In this document: piece by piece, positions 44,501-53,449 of the stretch
How the letters are laid out: each line of letters starts with the position of its first letter
Position numbering within the stretch: position 1 is the first letter of the stretch
NCBI GenBank assembly: GCA_947644305.1
Contig: CANRYS010000011.1
Span: 57,351 to 121,350, forward strand
DNA from: an uncultured Roseburia sp.
Lineage (GTDB): Bacteria; Bacillota; Clostridia; Lachnospirales; Lachnospiraceae
Length of the DNA: 64,000 nt
Direction: 5' to 3'
The notes under the pieces: generated by a model
What the model saw: only the letters and a program-made list of their open reading frames with translations
What the model was told of the DNA's origin: nothing
Databases searched by the model: none
Position numbers and translations under genes: made by a program

Positions 44501-46049
44501 TAGTCAGTTCTGTGATCCGCTCCGGAATATGAATCCCTGGATTTACAAATGTACTATATCTCTCTGTGATCTTCCCACCGCTGACCTTCACCGCCCCAAT
44601 CTCAATAATGCGGTCTTTCGCCGGGGAAAAACCAGTAGTTTCCAGGTCAAATACCACAAAATCCCCGTCCAGCTTCTGACCCTTCTCATTCTCCACCGCC
44701 AGGTCATTCAGATCATCCACCAGATACGCCTCACAGCCATAGATCACCTTAAAATCATCCTCTTCGGAGAGTTTCAGCCCTTCCAGGGCGTGGTTGGCAT
44801 CGGGAAACGCCTGCACAACGCCGTGGTCGGTGATCGCCACCGCCCGGTGCCCCCAGGCATGGGCGCGGTTTACCAGTTGCTTTGCCTGGGTAATGCCGTC
44901 CATATCGCTCATCTGAGTGTGGGCATGAAGCTCCACCCGCTTCACCGGGGCATTGTCGCTGCGCCCCACATGAAAACTCTTGATCTCCTTCATCCCCATA
45001 ATACCGCCGATGCGGATTTCCTTGTCATAGGAATCTAGACTCGCCACACCCTTTACCCGGATAAAGTTTCCCTTTTTCACAAACTCAAAGAACTCGGTAT
45101 CGATCACCTGCTCTTTTTTAATAAATACTTTACAAACAATGGAATCGGTATAATCCGTCAGGGCAAAAGTGACGATCAGTTTCTCTCCTTTAATCTCCCG
45201 GCTCTCCACCTTTCGGATCTGCCCGTCGATCACCACCTCACCGATCTCGTCCTGGATCTCCCGAATGGGAATGATCGTTCCTTCACAATTTTTCCCATAA
45301 AAAACTTCAGGATCATTTGCCGGCCTTCGGAACCCGCCCTTCTGACGGCTCGTCCTGCCTCCGCCGGAACGGCTCTGTCTCTGGGACTGCCTCTCTTCTT
45401 TTTTCTCTTTCTTCCCTTCACCAGATGCAGTTTTTCTCCCCTTTTCTGCTCCTTGCCCGATCACAGCTCCCGCAGCCTCTGCTGCTTTCTTCTCCTCACC
45501 GGACTTCAGCTTGACAAAATAGGTCTCCGGCTTCGTATCCTTTTTCCGCTCAAACTCCTTAAAGTGAAAATCAACGGTGATCTCTCTGCCAAACCGTTGC
45601 TGAAACACTGACCGGATGAATTCTCTTACTCCGTCACAGCGCTGTCTCGTCAGAAAAGAATCCCCACAGGTTATGTACAGAGAATCACCCTCCGCCTCAA
45701 AGGGCTCGGCGCAGAATTCCAGCCCTTCCACCAGATCCCTCTCCCGGATCTCTGCCTTTAGATCATCCTCAATTTGGGAGAGGAGTCTGACAAGAGGCAT
45801 GTCCCCCAGATCAGGGTAGGATACCCGGAGCCTAGGACGGAATCCTAGACGACGAAAAACCTGCTTATATAGTTCTTTTTCCATAATCTGTATTTTTTTA
45901 TAGGACAAAAACTGGTGTCTTTTACAATAAATAAACACCAGCTTTTTGGACTGGGATGCGCTGATCTTCTCTACCATCACATCCTCATATTCTCTTTTTA
46001 TCGTATCATTACAGCTTAGTTTGGAAAACGCGTGAAAAAAGAGTTCCAT
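41580..46049 (-). CDS. polC: DNA polymerase III alpha subunit, Gram-positive type PolC
   Basis: 1489 residues. It is the replicative polymerase of low-GC Gram-positives. A diverged N-terminal domain with a Lys/Glu/Arg-rich linker (about 170-250) is followed by an OB domain, a PHP domain (ELHAHTQMSDMDGITQAKQL) interrupted by a DEDDh proofreading exonuclease (DFVVFDLETTGFSPAKDRII), and the polymerase core (EPDIDLNFSGEYQ with catalytic Asp residues, then KAHAVAYVMMAFRIAYFKVF). GGAGG lies 8 nt before the ATG, 4 nt after ispG. Last gene of the long core operon. Confidence 0.97.
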   Translation of the reverse strand: MELFFHAFSKLSCNDTIKREYEDVMVEKISASQSKKLVFIYCKRHQFLSYKKIQIMEKELYKQVFRRLGFRPRLRVSYPDLGDMPLVRLLSQIEDDLKAEIRERDLVEGLEFCAEPFEAEGDSLYITCGDSFLTRQRCDGVREFIRSVFQQRFGREITVDFHFKEFERKKDTKPETYFVKLKSGEEKKAAEAAGAVIGQGAEKGRKTASGEGKKEKKEERQSQRQSRSGGGRTSRQKGGFRRPANDPEVFYGKNCEGTIIPIREIQDEIGEVVIDGQIRKVESREIKGEKLIVTFALTDYTDSIVCKVFIKKEQVIDTEFFEFVKKGNFIRVKGVASLDSYDKEIRIGGIMGMKEIKSFHVGRSDNAPVKRVELHAHTQMSDMDGITQAKQLVNRAHAWGHRAVAITDHGVVQAFPDANHALEGLKLSEEDDFKVIYGCEAYLVDDLNDLAVENEKGQKLDGDFVVFDLETTGFSPAKDRIIEIGAVKVSGGKITERYSTFVNPGIHIPERITELTTITDDMVKNAGNIEEILPQFLEFVGDSVLVAHNAGFDHSFIKAKAEEQGIHTDYTVLDTVGLARVLFPELAKYKLDNISKKLKISLENHHRAVDDAGATAEIFEKFVAMFADKGIYDLAKLSEITLGSADIVKKKPSFHAIILAANETGRVNLYRLVSMGHLNYFYRRPRIPKSVFNKYREGLIIGSACEAGELYRALLDEAPEERIRELVDFYDYLEIQPLGNNQFMIDSERMENINSEEDLREMNRRIVALGEKYGKPVAATCDVHFLDPEDEVYRRIIFAGKKMKDADEQPPLYLHTTEEMLEEFAYLGEEKAYEVVVTNTNLIADRIEKISPVYPDKCPPVIPKSDETLRNICYNKAKSMYGEDLPPQVKGRLDHELDSIIKNGFAVMYIIAQKLVWKSNEDGYLVGSRGSVGSSFVATMSGITEVNPLPAHYYCAHCHYVDFDSEEVKKFAGSSGCDMPPKTCPECGEPLVQDGHDIPFETFLGFYGDKEPDIDLNFSGEYQSKAHAYTEVIFGDGQTFRAGTIAGLAEKTAFGYVKNYFEERGEHKRVEEIERLMEGCVGIRRSTGQHPGGIIVLPFGWEIYTFTPVQHPANDQETTIVTTHFDYHSIDHNLLKLDILGHDDPTMIRMLEDLTGLDAKTISLDNQEVLSLFADTSALKVTPEELMGCDLGSLGIPEFGTEFVMQMLRDTKPQNFSDLVRISGLSHGTDVWLNNAQYFIKEGNCTLSTAICTRDDIMTYLIHTGVENGFAFKIMESVRKGKGLTPDMEQAMKEAGVEDWYIESCKRIKYMFPKAHAVAYVMMAFRIAYFKVFYPLAYYAAFFSIRAKAFDYELMCQGKERLEASIRDYRRRSNELSKKEQDSLGDMKIVQEMYARGFTFMPIDIFRAKAMHFQIIDGQLMPSLDSIDGMGGKAAEGIVEAVKDGPFSSRENFKERCKVSGTVVEKMAELGILGDLPETDQMSILDFFQ

Positions 46050-46053
46050 CTCA

Positions 46054-47115
46054 TCAACCTCCCGCTTTATCCCAGTTCTCCAGTTCCTGTCTCAAAACTG
46101 CCAGGAGTTCACTCTCTGGCACTTTCTTTATGATTTCACCTTTTTTAATCAGAAGACCCTCTCCGATGCCACCGGCGATGCCAATATCCGCTTCTTTCGC
46201 CTCGCCGGGACCATTGACCACGCAGCCCATAACAGCGACTTTGATATCCAAGTCAAACTCCTGCACCATTTGTTCTACACTTGTAGCAAGCCCAATCAAA
46301 TCAATCTGCGTTCTTCCGCAGGTAGGACAGGACACCACACTGATGCCCCCCTTCTTCAATCCCAAAGCCTTAAGAATGATATTCGCTGCGCGAATCTCCT
46401 CCACAGGATCGCCGGTCAAAGAAACCCGGATCGTATCGCCGATACCCTGATACAATATATTGCCCAGGCCCACAGCGGACTTGAGACCACCAGAAAAGAC
46501 CGTTCCCGATTCTGTGATCCCTACATGAAGCGGATAATCTGTGCGAGCAGCAAGTATTTCATGGGCGTGGATGCAGTTCAGCACATCCGATGATTTAATG
46601 CTGATCACCAGGTTCTCATATCCCATCTCTTCGATGATCCTCACCTTATCCAAGGCGCTTTCCACTAATGCCTCCGGCGTCACGCCGCCATATTTCTCCA
46701 GAAGTGGCTTCTCTAGCGAGCCGCTGTTGACACCCACCCGGATCGGAATATCTTTCTCCCGACATTTGTCTACCACCGCACGAATTCGGTCTTCACTGCC
46801 GATGTTTCCAGGATTGATTCGGATCTTGTCAGCGCCGTTCTCCACCGCCGCGATGGCAAGCTTATAATCAAAATGAATATCCGCCACCAACGGAATCGTG
46901 ATCTGCTTCTTGATCTCGGAAACAGCCTTGGCCGCCTCCATCGTCGGCACGGCCACCCGGACGATATCACATCCCGCCTGGGTCAACTTCTGAATCTGCT
47001 TCACGGTATCTGCCACATGTTCGGTTTTTGTATTTGTCATGGACTGTATAGCGATGGGATGATCAGCTCCAATCTTTACACCGCCGATGGATATTTCACG
47101 TGTTTTATTTCTCAT
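46054..47115 (-). CDS. ispG: 4-hydroxy-3-methylbut-2-en-1-yl diphosphate synthase
   Basis: 353 residues. It makes HMBPP in the MEP isoprenoid pathway with a 4Fe-4S cluster. HPIAIQSMTNTKTEHVADTV opens the TIM barrel; the cluster cysteines are in SCPTCGRTQIDL and VMGCVVNGPGEAKEADIGIA. GGAG lies about 7 nt before the ATG at 47115; an ATG 12 nt earlier has no site. It sits between rseP and polC. Confidence 0.97.
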   Translation of the reverse strand: MRNKTREISIGGVKIGADHPIAIQSMTNTKTEHVADTVKQIQKLTQAGCDIVRVAVPTMEAAKAVSEIKKQITIPLVADIHFDYKLAIAAVENGADKIRINPGNIGSEDRIRAVVDKCREKDIPIRVGVNSGSLEKPLLEKYGGVTPEALVESALDKVRIIEEMGYENLVISIKSSDVLNCIHAHEILAARTDYPLHVGITESGTVFSGGLKSAVGLGNILYQGIGDTIRVSLTGDPVEEIRAANIILKALGLKKGGISVVSCPTCGRTQIDLIGLATSVEQMVQEFDLDIKVAVMGCVVNGPGEAKEADIGIAGGIGEGLLIKKGEIIKKVPESELLAVLRQELENWDKAGG

Positions 47116-47148
47116 TTCACTCTCCATTTTCCGTTCTGAAACAAATAA

Positions 47149-48279
47149 TTAATGAGGAATCAATTTGAGGATGTCATTGGCAAGGATCACCACCATAAGT
47201 CCCATCAAAATGACAAAACCTCCCACATTGACATAATTCTCAAATTTTTCCGGCAATGGCTTCCTGCGGATCGCCTCTATAATCAGAAATAACAGTCTTC
47301 CACCGTCCAGCGCCGGAATTGGAAGCAGGTTCATCACACCGAGATTGGCGGTCAGCAAGATCCCCATAATAAGAATATTGCACATCACAAGCCCGATCCC
47401 TCCTGGCATACTGTCATTCACCACATCTCCTACGACCTGGACGATTCCCACGGGCCCTGAAACCTCTTTGGCACTAACTTTCCCGGAAAACATCTGTCCC
47501 AAGCTCTCTATGGTCGTAAAGATCCAGAATTTCACCTCATAGGCAGAATACTTGATGTTTTCCCAGATCCCCGCCTTTGTCCTCTCAATATTATAGGAAA
47601 AGCCAAGACGATAGACATCCTTTCCCTCTTCATCTTTTACCAATCTGGGTGTGACAGACTTCGTGATCTCCTGCCCGTCTCTCTCTACCGTCAGCTCAAT
47701 GGGTTGATCCGATAACGGATGGAACTGAATATAATTCTTAAGTTCCCGATTTACCACGATATTCCTACCGTTGATCTCCGTCACCCGGTCTCCATCCTGA
47801 AATCCCTGTTCTGCCAACGGCATTCCAGGGCTAACTCTCGTAAGAAATGGTTCGTCATAGCCCGCAAAACCGATCAGAAACAGCGATAAGACAAAAGCAA
47901 GGATAAAATTAAAAAATGGTCCCGCAAAAATTACAGACATCCTGGCCCAGACTCCTTTTTTGCCAAAAGCCCGATCATCCTCTATATTTTCCATCTCTCC
48001 TAGCATCATACAAGAGCCACCAAAGGGAAGGATCTTCCAGGAATATAGAGTGTGGTCTTCAAACTCTTTATGTTCCTCAAAATATCTACTAGAACCAAAA
48101 AATTTCACCCGATGCCCTTCTTCTGTCTTTGCATAGGATATGATTCTTGGCCCCATTCCCAGGGAAAATTCGATCACACCGATCTTATTTGCTTTTGCCA
48201 GCAAAAAATGCCCCAGTTCATGGAAAAGTATGATCACACTAAATAATACGATGGCAATCAAAATATTTACAGCACTCAT
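47149..48279 (-). CDS. rseP: Site-2 intramembrane zinc metalloprotease RseP/RasP
   Basis: 376 residues. It cleaves transmembrane substrates such as anti-sigma factors and signal-peptide remnants. The zinc motif ILFHELGHFLLAK is in helix 1, a PDZ domain lies at about 165-245 (GDRVTEINGRNIVVNRELKN), and the third ligand is in MNLLPIPALDGGRLLFL (LDG). Four hydrophobic helices are visible. GGAGG is 6 nt before the ATG at 48279. The extra loop after FFGSSRYFEEHKEFEDH is typical of clostridial forms. Confidence 0.96.
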   Translation of the reverse strand: MSAVNILIAIVLFSVIILFHELGHFLLAKANKIGVIEFSLGMGPRIISYAKTEEGHRVKFFGSSRYFEEHKEFEDHTLYSWKILPFGGSCMMLGEMENIEDDRAFGKKGVWARMSVIFAGPFFNFILAFVLSLFLIGFAGYDEPFLTRVSPGMPLAEQGFQDGDRVTEINGRNIVVNRELKNYIQFHPLSDQPIELTVERDGQEITKSVTPRLVKDEEGKDVYRLGFSYNIERTKAGIWENIKYSAYEVKFWIFTTIESLGQMFSGKVSAKEVSGPVGIVQVVGDVVNDSMPGGIGLVMCNILIMGILLTANLGVMNLLPIPALDGGRLLFLIIEAIRRKPLPEKFENYVNVGGFVILMGLMVVILANDILKLIPH

Positions 48280-48352
48280 GTTTTCCTCCATTCTGCCAAA
48301 TCGTGCATCTGGTCTCTATTACTTAATATACTCCAAAGCCCTGCACCAATGA

Positions 48353-49525
48353 CTAAACATAACATTTTTCCAGTATGGAATAGGTCTCTTTCTCTGTTTC
48401 AAGGATATCATCCAAAGATGGATTTTTTATGAACGAATGATGTTCCATGGCATATTCGATCATCCGGTATATATCCGTAAATCCGATCTCTTTATTCAAA
48501 AACTTTGCCACGGCAAATTCATTGGCAGCATTCATCGCTGTCGTCATGCTCCCTCCTGTCTGGAAGGATCTCTTTGCCAGGTCGAGCCCCTTTAATACCT
48601 TTGTATTTGGCTCCTCAAAGTGGATGGACTTCAATTTCTCAAAATTCAAACGTTCTCCACCGAGCTGCGGACGCTCAGGATACATCAGCGCATACTGGAT
48701 CGGCAGACGCATATCTGGTGTTCCCAGTTGAGCCATCACGGCGCCATCCTGGAATCCCACCATGGAATGTATGATACTTTTCGGCTGCACTAGTACGTGG
48801 ACCTGCTCCAGTTCCACGTGAAAGAGCCAGCAGGCCTCAATGATCTCCAGTCCCTTATTAATCATCGTGGCGGAATCAATAGTGATCTTTTTACCCATGG
48901 ACCAGTTGGGATGAGCAAGCGCCTGCTCCACCGTCACTCTCTCCAGTTCCTCTTTCGTACTGTAACGGAAGGGACCGCCAGAAGCCGTCAGAAAGATCTC
49001 TTCGATTTCCTCACTGGAACCGCTCTGCAGACATTGAAAGATCGCGGAGTGTTCGCTGTCCACAGGAAGAAGGGATACACCGTACTCCTGCACCAGCGGC
49101 ATAATCAGATGTCCAGCTGTCACCAGGGTCTCCTTATTGGCAAGAGCGATATTCTTTCCTTTACGGATCGCCTCCATCACCGGCCGCAATCCGATCATTC
49201 CTACCATCGCCGCCACCACCATATCCGCCTCTGGCAAGGTCGCACAAGCTACAAACCCATCCATGCCATATAAGATTTCCGGTAGCTGGTTTTTATTTGC
49301 TGTCGGATGTTCTTGGAGTTTCTGCTTTAATTTCTCCGCTCCCTCTCCGCTTTTTACAGCCACCATCCTAGGCTGATAACGAAGGATCTGTTCCGCAAAC
49401 AGGTCAATATTGTCCCCTGCTGTCATCGCTTCCACAGAAAGCACATCCCTATTATTGTCCACTACCTGTAATGTCTGGGTTCCGATGGAACCGGTGGAGC
49501 CCAGAATACATAATTTTCTGTTCAT
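48353..49525 (-). CDS. dxr: 1-deoxy-D-xylulose 5-phosphate reductoisomerase
   Basis: 390 residues. Second step of the MEP pathway, target of fosmidomycin. NADPH motif LCILGSTGSIGTQTLQVVDN, NIALANKETLVTAGHLI, the metal/substrate stretch LLPVDSEHSAIFQCLQ, and the active-site loop ASGGPFRYSTKEEL with HPNWSMGKKITIDSATMINK are present. It lies 53 nt after cdsA and 73 nt before rseP. Confidence 0.97.
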   Translation of the reverse strand: MNRKLCILGSTGSIGTQTLQVVDNNRDVLSVEAMTAGDNIDLFAEQILRYQPRMVAVKSGEGAEKLKQKLQEHPTANKNQLPEILYGMDGFVACATLPEADMVVAAMVGMIGLRPVMEAIRKGKNIALANKETLVTAGHLIMPLVQEYGVSLLPVDSEHSAIFQCLQSGSSEEIEEIFLTASGGPFRYSTKEELERVTVEQALAHPNWSMGKKITIDSATMINKGLEIIEACWLFHVELEQVHVLVQPKSIIHSMVGFQDGAVMAQLGTPDMRLPIQYALMYPERPQLGGERLNFEKLKSIHFEEPNTKVLKGLDLAKRSFQTGGSMTTAMNAANEFAVAKFLNKEIGFTDIYRMIEYAMEHHSFIKNPSLDDILETEKETYSILEKCYV

Positions 49526-49578
49526 ATCTCCTTCTCCATTTCACAGAAGAGTTTTTCTATTTACTAAGTAACACCTGA

Positions 49579-50388
49579 CTACCCCTTTAAAAGCCATAAG
49601 GATACGTAGTACACCACCGGAGCCACAAACAAAATGCTGTCAAAACGATCCAGGATTCCACCGTGTCCCGGAATTAGATTACTGTAATCCTTAATGCCAA
49701 AATTACGTTTTACAGCCGAAGCCGCCAGATCCCCGATCTGGGATACCACCGAGCCCAACACACCGATACAGGCAAACAGTACATGGATATTCGCACTGGT
49801 AGAGGCCAGGATTCCTTCCGGGATAACAAAAGAATAGACCAGAGCCAGTAATGCCGCTCCGATCACTCCACCAACACATCCTTCTATCGTCTTTTTCGGA
49901 CTCAGTTCGGAAAAATGATGCTTTCCCAAGAGCATACCCGTCAGATAAGCAAAAGTATCCGAACCGGATGCACTGATCAAGATCAGCCAGACCAGCCAAT
50001 TCCCTCCTGGAAGGGTTCTCGTCTGATATACATAGGATACCAACACCCCCACATACAACACACTAAAAAGGCAAACACCCATATTATGGATATGATACCT
50101 GGGATAAACAAACACATAGGCAGACAAAAGTAACAGGATCATCAGAACCAGCCACAATTCCAGTATATAGGTCTGGTGCCAACATAACATGAGATAAAAA
50201 CCAATAACCGAGACATAACAAATACATCCCGGCACTGTTTTATTCATATGATCCACCTTTAAAAATTCATAGGTTCCGGCAAGAGCAACTACGACACTCA
50301 CCGCAAGTAGAAAAGTTCCGCCTCCCACCAAGGCAACTACCGCAAATGCCAGCAGAACCACAGCACTCATAAATCGTTTGGCAAACAT
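49579..50388 (-). CDS. cdsA: Phosphatidate cytidylyltransferase (CDP-diglyceride synthase)
   Basis: 269 residues, polytopic with about eight helices. It makes CDP-diacylglycerol, the precursor of all phospholipids. The C-terminal signature is complete: SASGSDTFAYLTGMLLGKHH, LSPKKTIEGCVGG, and GDLAASAVKRNFGIKDYSNL with IPGHGGILDRFDSILF. GGAG lies 6-8 nt before the ATG at 50388; the frame extends upstream into uppS but without a site. Confidence 0.96.
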   Translation of the reverse strand: MFAKRFMSAVVLLAFAVVALVGGGTFLLAVSVVVALAGTYEFLKVDHMNKTVPGCICYVSVIGFYLMLCWHQTYILELWLVLMILLLLSAYVFVYPRYHIHNMGVCLFSVLYVGVLVSYVYQTRTLPGGNWLVWLILISASGSDTFAYLTGMLLGKHHFSELSPKKTIEGCVGGVIGAALLALVYSFVIPEGILASTSANIHVLFACIGVLGSVVSQIGDLAASAVKRNFGIKDYSNLIPGHGGILDRFDSILFVAPVVYYVSLWLLKG

Positions 50389-50420
50389 AAAAGACTCCAT
50401 TTCGCACTTATTTATATTGA

Positions 50421-51134
50421 TCAAACACCGCCGAATCTCCGGTCTCGTTTGTTATAATATTCGATCGCCTTCTGCAGCTCCTTTTTGTTAAAATCCGGCC
50501 ACAGAACATCGGTAAAATAAAACTCCGTATAGGCCAGTTGCCAGAGAAGAAAATTAGAAAGCCTCTCCTCGCCACTGGTGCGTATGAGAAGATCCGGGTC
50601 CGGAATTCCTTTGGTGTCTAGATAATCACTAAAATGTCCCTCATCGATCTCGTCCAGGGCTAGCCTTCCCTCAGAAACTTCCTCTGCCATAGCACGTACC
50701 GCCCGCAGCATCTCATCCCGGCTGCCATAATTCAGCGCCACCTGAAAATGAAGTCCGGTGTTTTCCTTTGACACTTCTTCCAATTCAAGTATACTCGCCT
50801 TCAAATCCTCATCCAAAGGGGAAATATCCCCCAAAACCCGAACACACATATTATTTTTCGTGCTTCGTTTGATACAGTCTTTCAAATACTGTCTCAAAAG
50901 CTTCATCAAGGCGTCTACTTCATCTTGAGGCCGCTTCCAGTTCTCTGTGGAAAAAGCGTATACTGTGAGATAACGGATGCCCAAATCCCAGGCATCCTCA
51001 CAGATCTGCTCTACCGTTTTGCTCCCCGCAACATGTCCTGCTTTTCTGGGCAAAAAGCGTTTTTTCGCCCATCTGCCATTGCCATCCAGAATGATCGCCA
51101 CATGTTTTGGTATCTGATAAATATTGTCTTCCAT
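50421..51134 (-). CDS. uppS: Isoprenyl transferase (undecaprenyl diphosphate synthase)
   Basis: 237 residues. It extends farnesyl diphosphate with cis units to the C55 lipid carrier of cell-wall synthesis. HVAIILDGNGRWAKKRFLPR (catalytic Asp), TVYAFSTENWKRP, ALNYGSRDEMLRA and LLIRTSGEERLSNFLLWQLA are the signature regions. GGAGAG lies 4-5 nt before the ATG at 51134. It is 58 nt downstream of frr. Confidence 0.97.
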   Translation of the reverse strand: MEDNIYQIPKHVAIILDGNGRWAKKRFLPRKAGHVAGSKTVEQICEDAWDLGIRYLTVYAFSTENWKRPQDEVDALMKLLRQYLKDCIKRSTKNNMCVRVLGDISPLDEDLKASILELEEVSKENTGLHFQVALNYGSRDEMLRAVRAMAEEVSEGRLALDEIDEGHFSDYLDTKGIPDPDLLIRTSGEERLSNFLLWQLAYTEFYFTDVLWPDFNKKELQKAIEYYNKRDRRFGGV

Positions 51135-51192
51135 TTTTCTCTCCATAATATGCTGCTATGTGACTCGTCCGTTTTGTCATATATCGTACTGG

Positions 51193-51747
51193 TTATACGG
51201 TCATAACCTCTGTAGATTTAGATTCCACCGCCTCATCTACCTTTGAAATAAACTTGTCGGTAAGCTTCTGAATACGGTCTTCCAACTGCTTTTGCTCATC
51301 ATCTGAGATCTCATTTGCCTTATTCTGTTTTTTCACCGCATCGTTGGCATCACGACGGATGTTACGCACAGCAATTTTGGCATTCTCTCCCTTTTTCTTA
51401 ACATCCTTCACTAGCTCCTTACGGCGGTCCTCCGTAAGCTCCGGAAATACCAGGCGAATTGTCTTGCCATCATTGGCAGGTGTCAGACCAAGATCGGAGG
51501 CAATAATCGCGCGCTCGATCTCCTTGATCAGACTGGACTCCCATGGTTGGATCTGGATCATTCTTGCCTCTGGCACAGAAATATTTGCCACACTCTGAAG
51601 CGGAGAAGGTGTTCCGTAATAATCCACCTGAATCTTATCCAGAATATGGGGATTGGCGCGCCCAGCCCGGATCGACACATATTCCTCCTGCAGATTTGAC
51701 AATGTTTTATCCATTTTATCTTCATACGTTTTAATATCAAATTCCAT
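51193..51747 (-). CDS. frr: Ribosome recycling factor
   Basis: 184 residues. It splits post-termination ribosomes together with EF-G. YEDKMDKTLSNLQEEYVSIR, AGRANPHILDKIQVDYYGTP, and PELTEDRRKELVKDVKKKGE are characteristic, and the long helices of the three-helix bundle run to the end. AGGAGGGG lies before the ATG. It lies 18 nt after pyrH. Confidence 0.98.
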   Translation of the reverse strand: MEFDIKTYEDKMDKTLSNLQEEYVSIRAGRANPHILDKIQVDYYGTPSPLQSVANISVPEARMIQIQPWESSLIKEIERAIIASDLGLTPANDGKTIRLVFPELTEDRRKELVKDVKKKGENAKIAVRNIRRDANDAVKKQNKANEISDDEQKQLEDRIQKLTDKFISKVDEAVESKSTEVMTV

Positions 51748-51765
51748 CTCTATTCCCCTCCATGA

Positions 51766-52470
51766 TTAGTCCACTGTAATAATTGTTCCCGTACTTTCAC
51801 CCTTAACGCAATTTATGATACTATTTTCTTCATTCAAACCAAACACGCACATCGGCATATGGTTCTCATAACAAATCACCGCGGCAGCCAGATCCACCAC
51901 ACCCAGCTTCTCATCAATAACTCTTGAGATCGGCAGAGTATCAAACTTCTTTGCCACCGGATTTTCCGCCGGATCTGAGTCATATACTCCATCCACCGAC
52001 TTAGCTGCAAGAATCACATCGGCCTGAATCTCCACCGCACGAAGTGCTGTCGCTGTATCCGTAGAGAAGTAAGGATGTCCCGTTCCTCCAGCCAGAAACA
52101 CCACCATGTTCTTAGCCAGATACTTCTCTACTCTGTCTCTGCTGAACAATTTAGTAAAAGAACCGCATTCGAAGGGAGTCAGTATCTGTGTCATAAGGCC
52201 GACATGACGGCAAATTTCTGACATATAAATACAGTTCATCACCGTAGCCAGCATACCGATCTGATCCGCTTGGTTTCTCTGAATGGTCTCACTGGTTCTT
52301 CCCCGCCAGAAATTTCCACCACCGATCACCACAGCGGTCTGACAGCCCTCTTTCACCAGCTCACGTATCTGCTCTGCCACCCGAATACAGGTAGCCTCAT
52401 CAAAGCCATTCCCCTTGTTGCCGGAGAGAGCCTCTCCGCTTAATTTTAATAATACCCGATTATATTTCAT
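51766..52470 (-). CDS. pyrH: Uridylate (UMP) kinase
   Basis: 234 residues. It phosphorylates UMP and is allosterically controlled by GTP and UTP in relatives. RVLLKLSGEALSGNKGNGFD, AVVIGGGNFWRGRTSETIQR, VFLAGGTGHPYFSTDTATAL and the loop AKSVDGVYDSDP are standard for the amino-acid-kinase fold. First gene of the run pyrH-frr-uppS-cdsA-dxr-rseP-ispG-polC. Confidence 0.98.
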   Translation of the reverse strand: MKYNRVLLKLSGEALSGNKGNGFDEATCIRVAEQIRELVKEGCQTAVVIGGGNFWRGRTSETIQRNQADQIGMLATVMNCIYMSEICRHVGLMTQILTPFECGSFTKLFSRDRVEKYLAKNMVVFLAGGTGHPYFSTDTATALRAVEIQADVILAAKSVDGVYDSDPAENPVAKKFDTLPISRVIDEKLGVVDLAAAVICYENHMPMCVFGLNEENSIINCVKGESTGTIITVD

Positions 52471-52496
52471 AGAAACCTCCCTCTCCGCTCACTCTC

Positions 52497-53381
52497 TTAG
52501 TCAAAAAATGTATCCAGATCCACATCTGCATATTTGAGAGAGCAGTTTCCATCAATGACAGCACCACTGTTGATCTGAATGGATTTAGCAAAAACAGAAC
52601 CCTTGACTACTGCTGTAGAGTCAATAATCACAGGACCATTTACATCAATATCACCTTTTACTGCTCCAGCAACTACGACCGATGCACTGGTAATCGAACC
52701 AATCACCACCGTACTCACATCTATTTTCACGCTTCCTTGGCTGTTAAGGCTACCTTCCAGTCTTGGAGTGTTGACATAGATCTCTGACGCTGTGCTGTTT
52801 CCTGCCACATGCCCAGTAATAGTCAGTTTTCCTTGACATTCCACATCCCCCTCGATCACTCCCTTTACAATAAGAGAGGTATCTGATTTAATACCACCAC
52901 TGATCGTAGTACCTTTGGTAATGACTGTTGTCTCTTCGCTGTTATCTTCTACTGTTTCCTCAAAATCACTCATGTTATTTTCCTCCTGGCTTATATTCAT
53001 TGTTTCATTCTCTTCCTGTTGGCCCATCTCACCAAAATGGGAAACTTCCTGTTTTTTCTCTTCTTGTGGTTCTCTCTCTGACTCAGAAATATCTGTCATC
53101 CCCTCTTTTGCCTCATCCTGTTCTTCAAGAAGTTCTGCCGAAAAATCCGGTTCTGAAGATTCTTTTGACTCTGAAATATTCTTAGAGGTCTCTTCCGTCA
53201 CGGACATGTCATTTAATATGCCATCCTCTAGAATGGAATCAATCTCTTTCCGAACCTCCGTCTCCAGTGTTTCAGCATCTACCACTGTTTCTTCCGACGC
53301 AGTTACTTTTTCTTCCAGGGTATCGCTCAATTCATTCACGGACTGAACAATATCCTCTTTCAGTTCTTTAAAAAAGCTCAT
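52497..53381 (-). CDS. Bactofilin (polymer-forming cytoskeletal protein) with long acidic N-terminus
   Basis: 294 residues. Residues 155-285 are the bactofilin beta-helix (TVITKGTTISGGIKSDTSLI; VIEGDVECQGKLTITGHVAG), which self-assembles into filaments that place cell-wall enzymes. Residues 1-150 are Glu/Ser-rich and probably disordered (EEDQ-like, for example SEREPQEEKKQEVSHF), much longer than in most relatives. It lies downstream of a polysaccharide deacetylase, consistent with a role in wall or spore-coat localisation, and 26 nt before pyrH. Confidence 0.93.
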   Translation of the reverse strand: MSFFKELKEDIVQSVNELSDTLEEKVTASEETVVDAETLETEVRKEIDSILEDGILNDMSVTEETSKNISESKESSEPDFSAELLEEQDEAKEGMTDISESEREPQEEKKQEVSHFGEMGQQEENETMNISQEENNMSDFEETVEDNSEETTVITKGTTISGGIKSDTSLIVKGVIEGDVECQGKLTITGHVAGNSTASEIYVNTPRLEGSLNSQGSVKIDVSTVVIGSITSASVVVAGAVKGDIDVNGPVIIDSTAVVKGSVFAKSIQINSGAVIDGNCSLKYADVDLDTFFD

Positions 53382-53449
53382 TCTATTTCCTCCTAATATC
53401 TATCTTCAAAATCTGTCTCTGACAGACATTGATATCCTTCAAATTAATG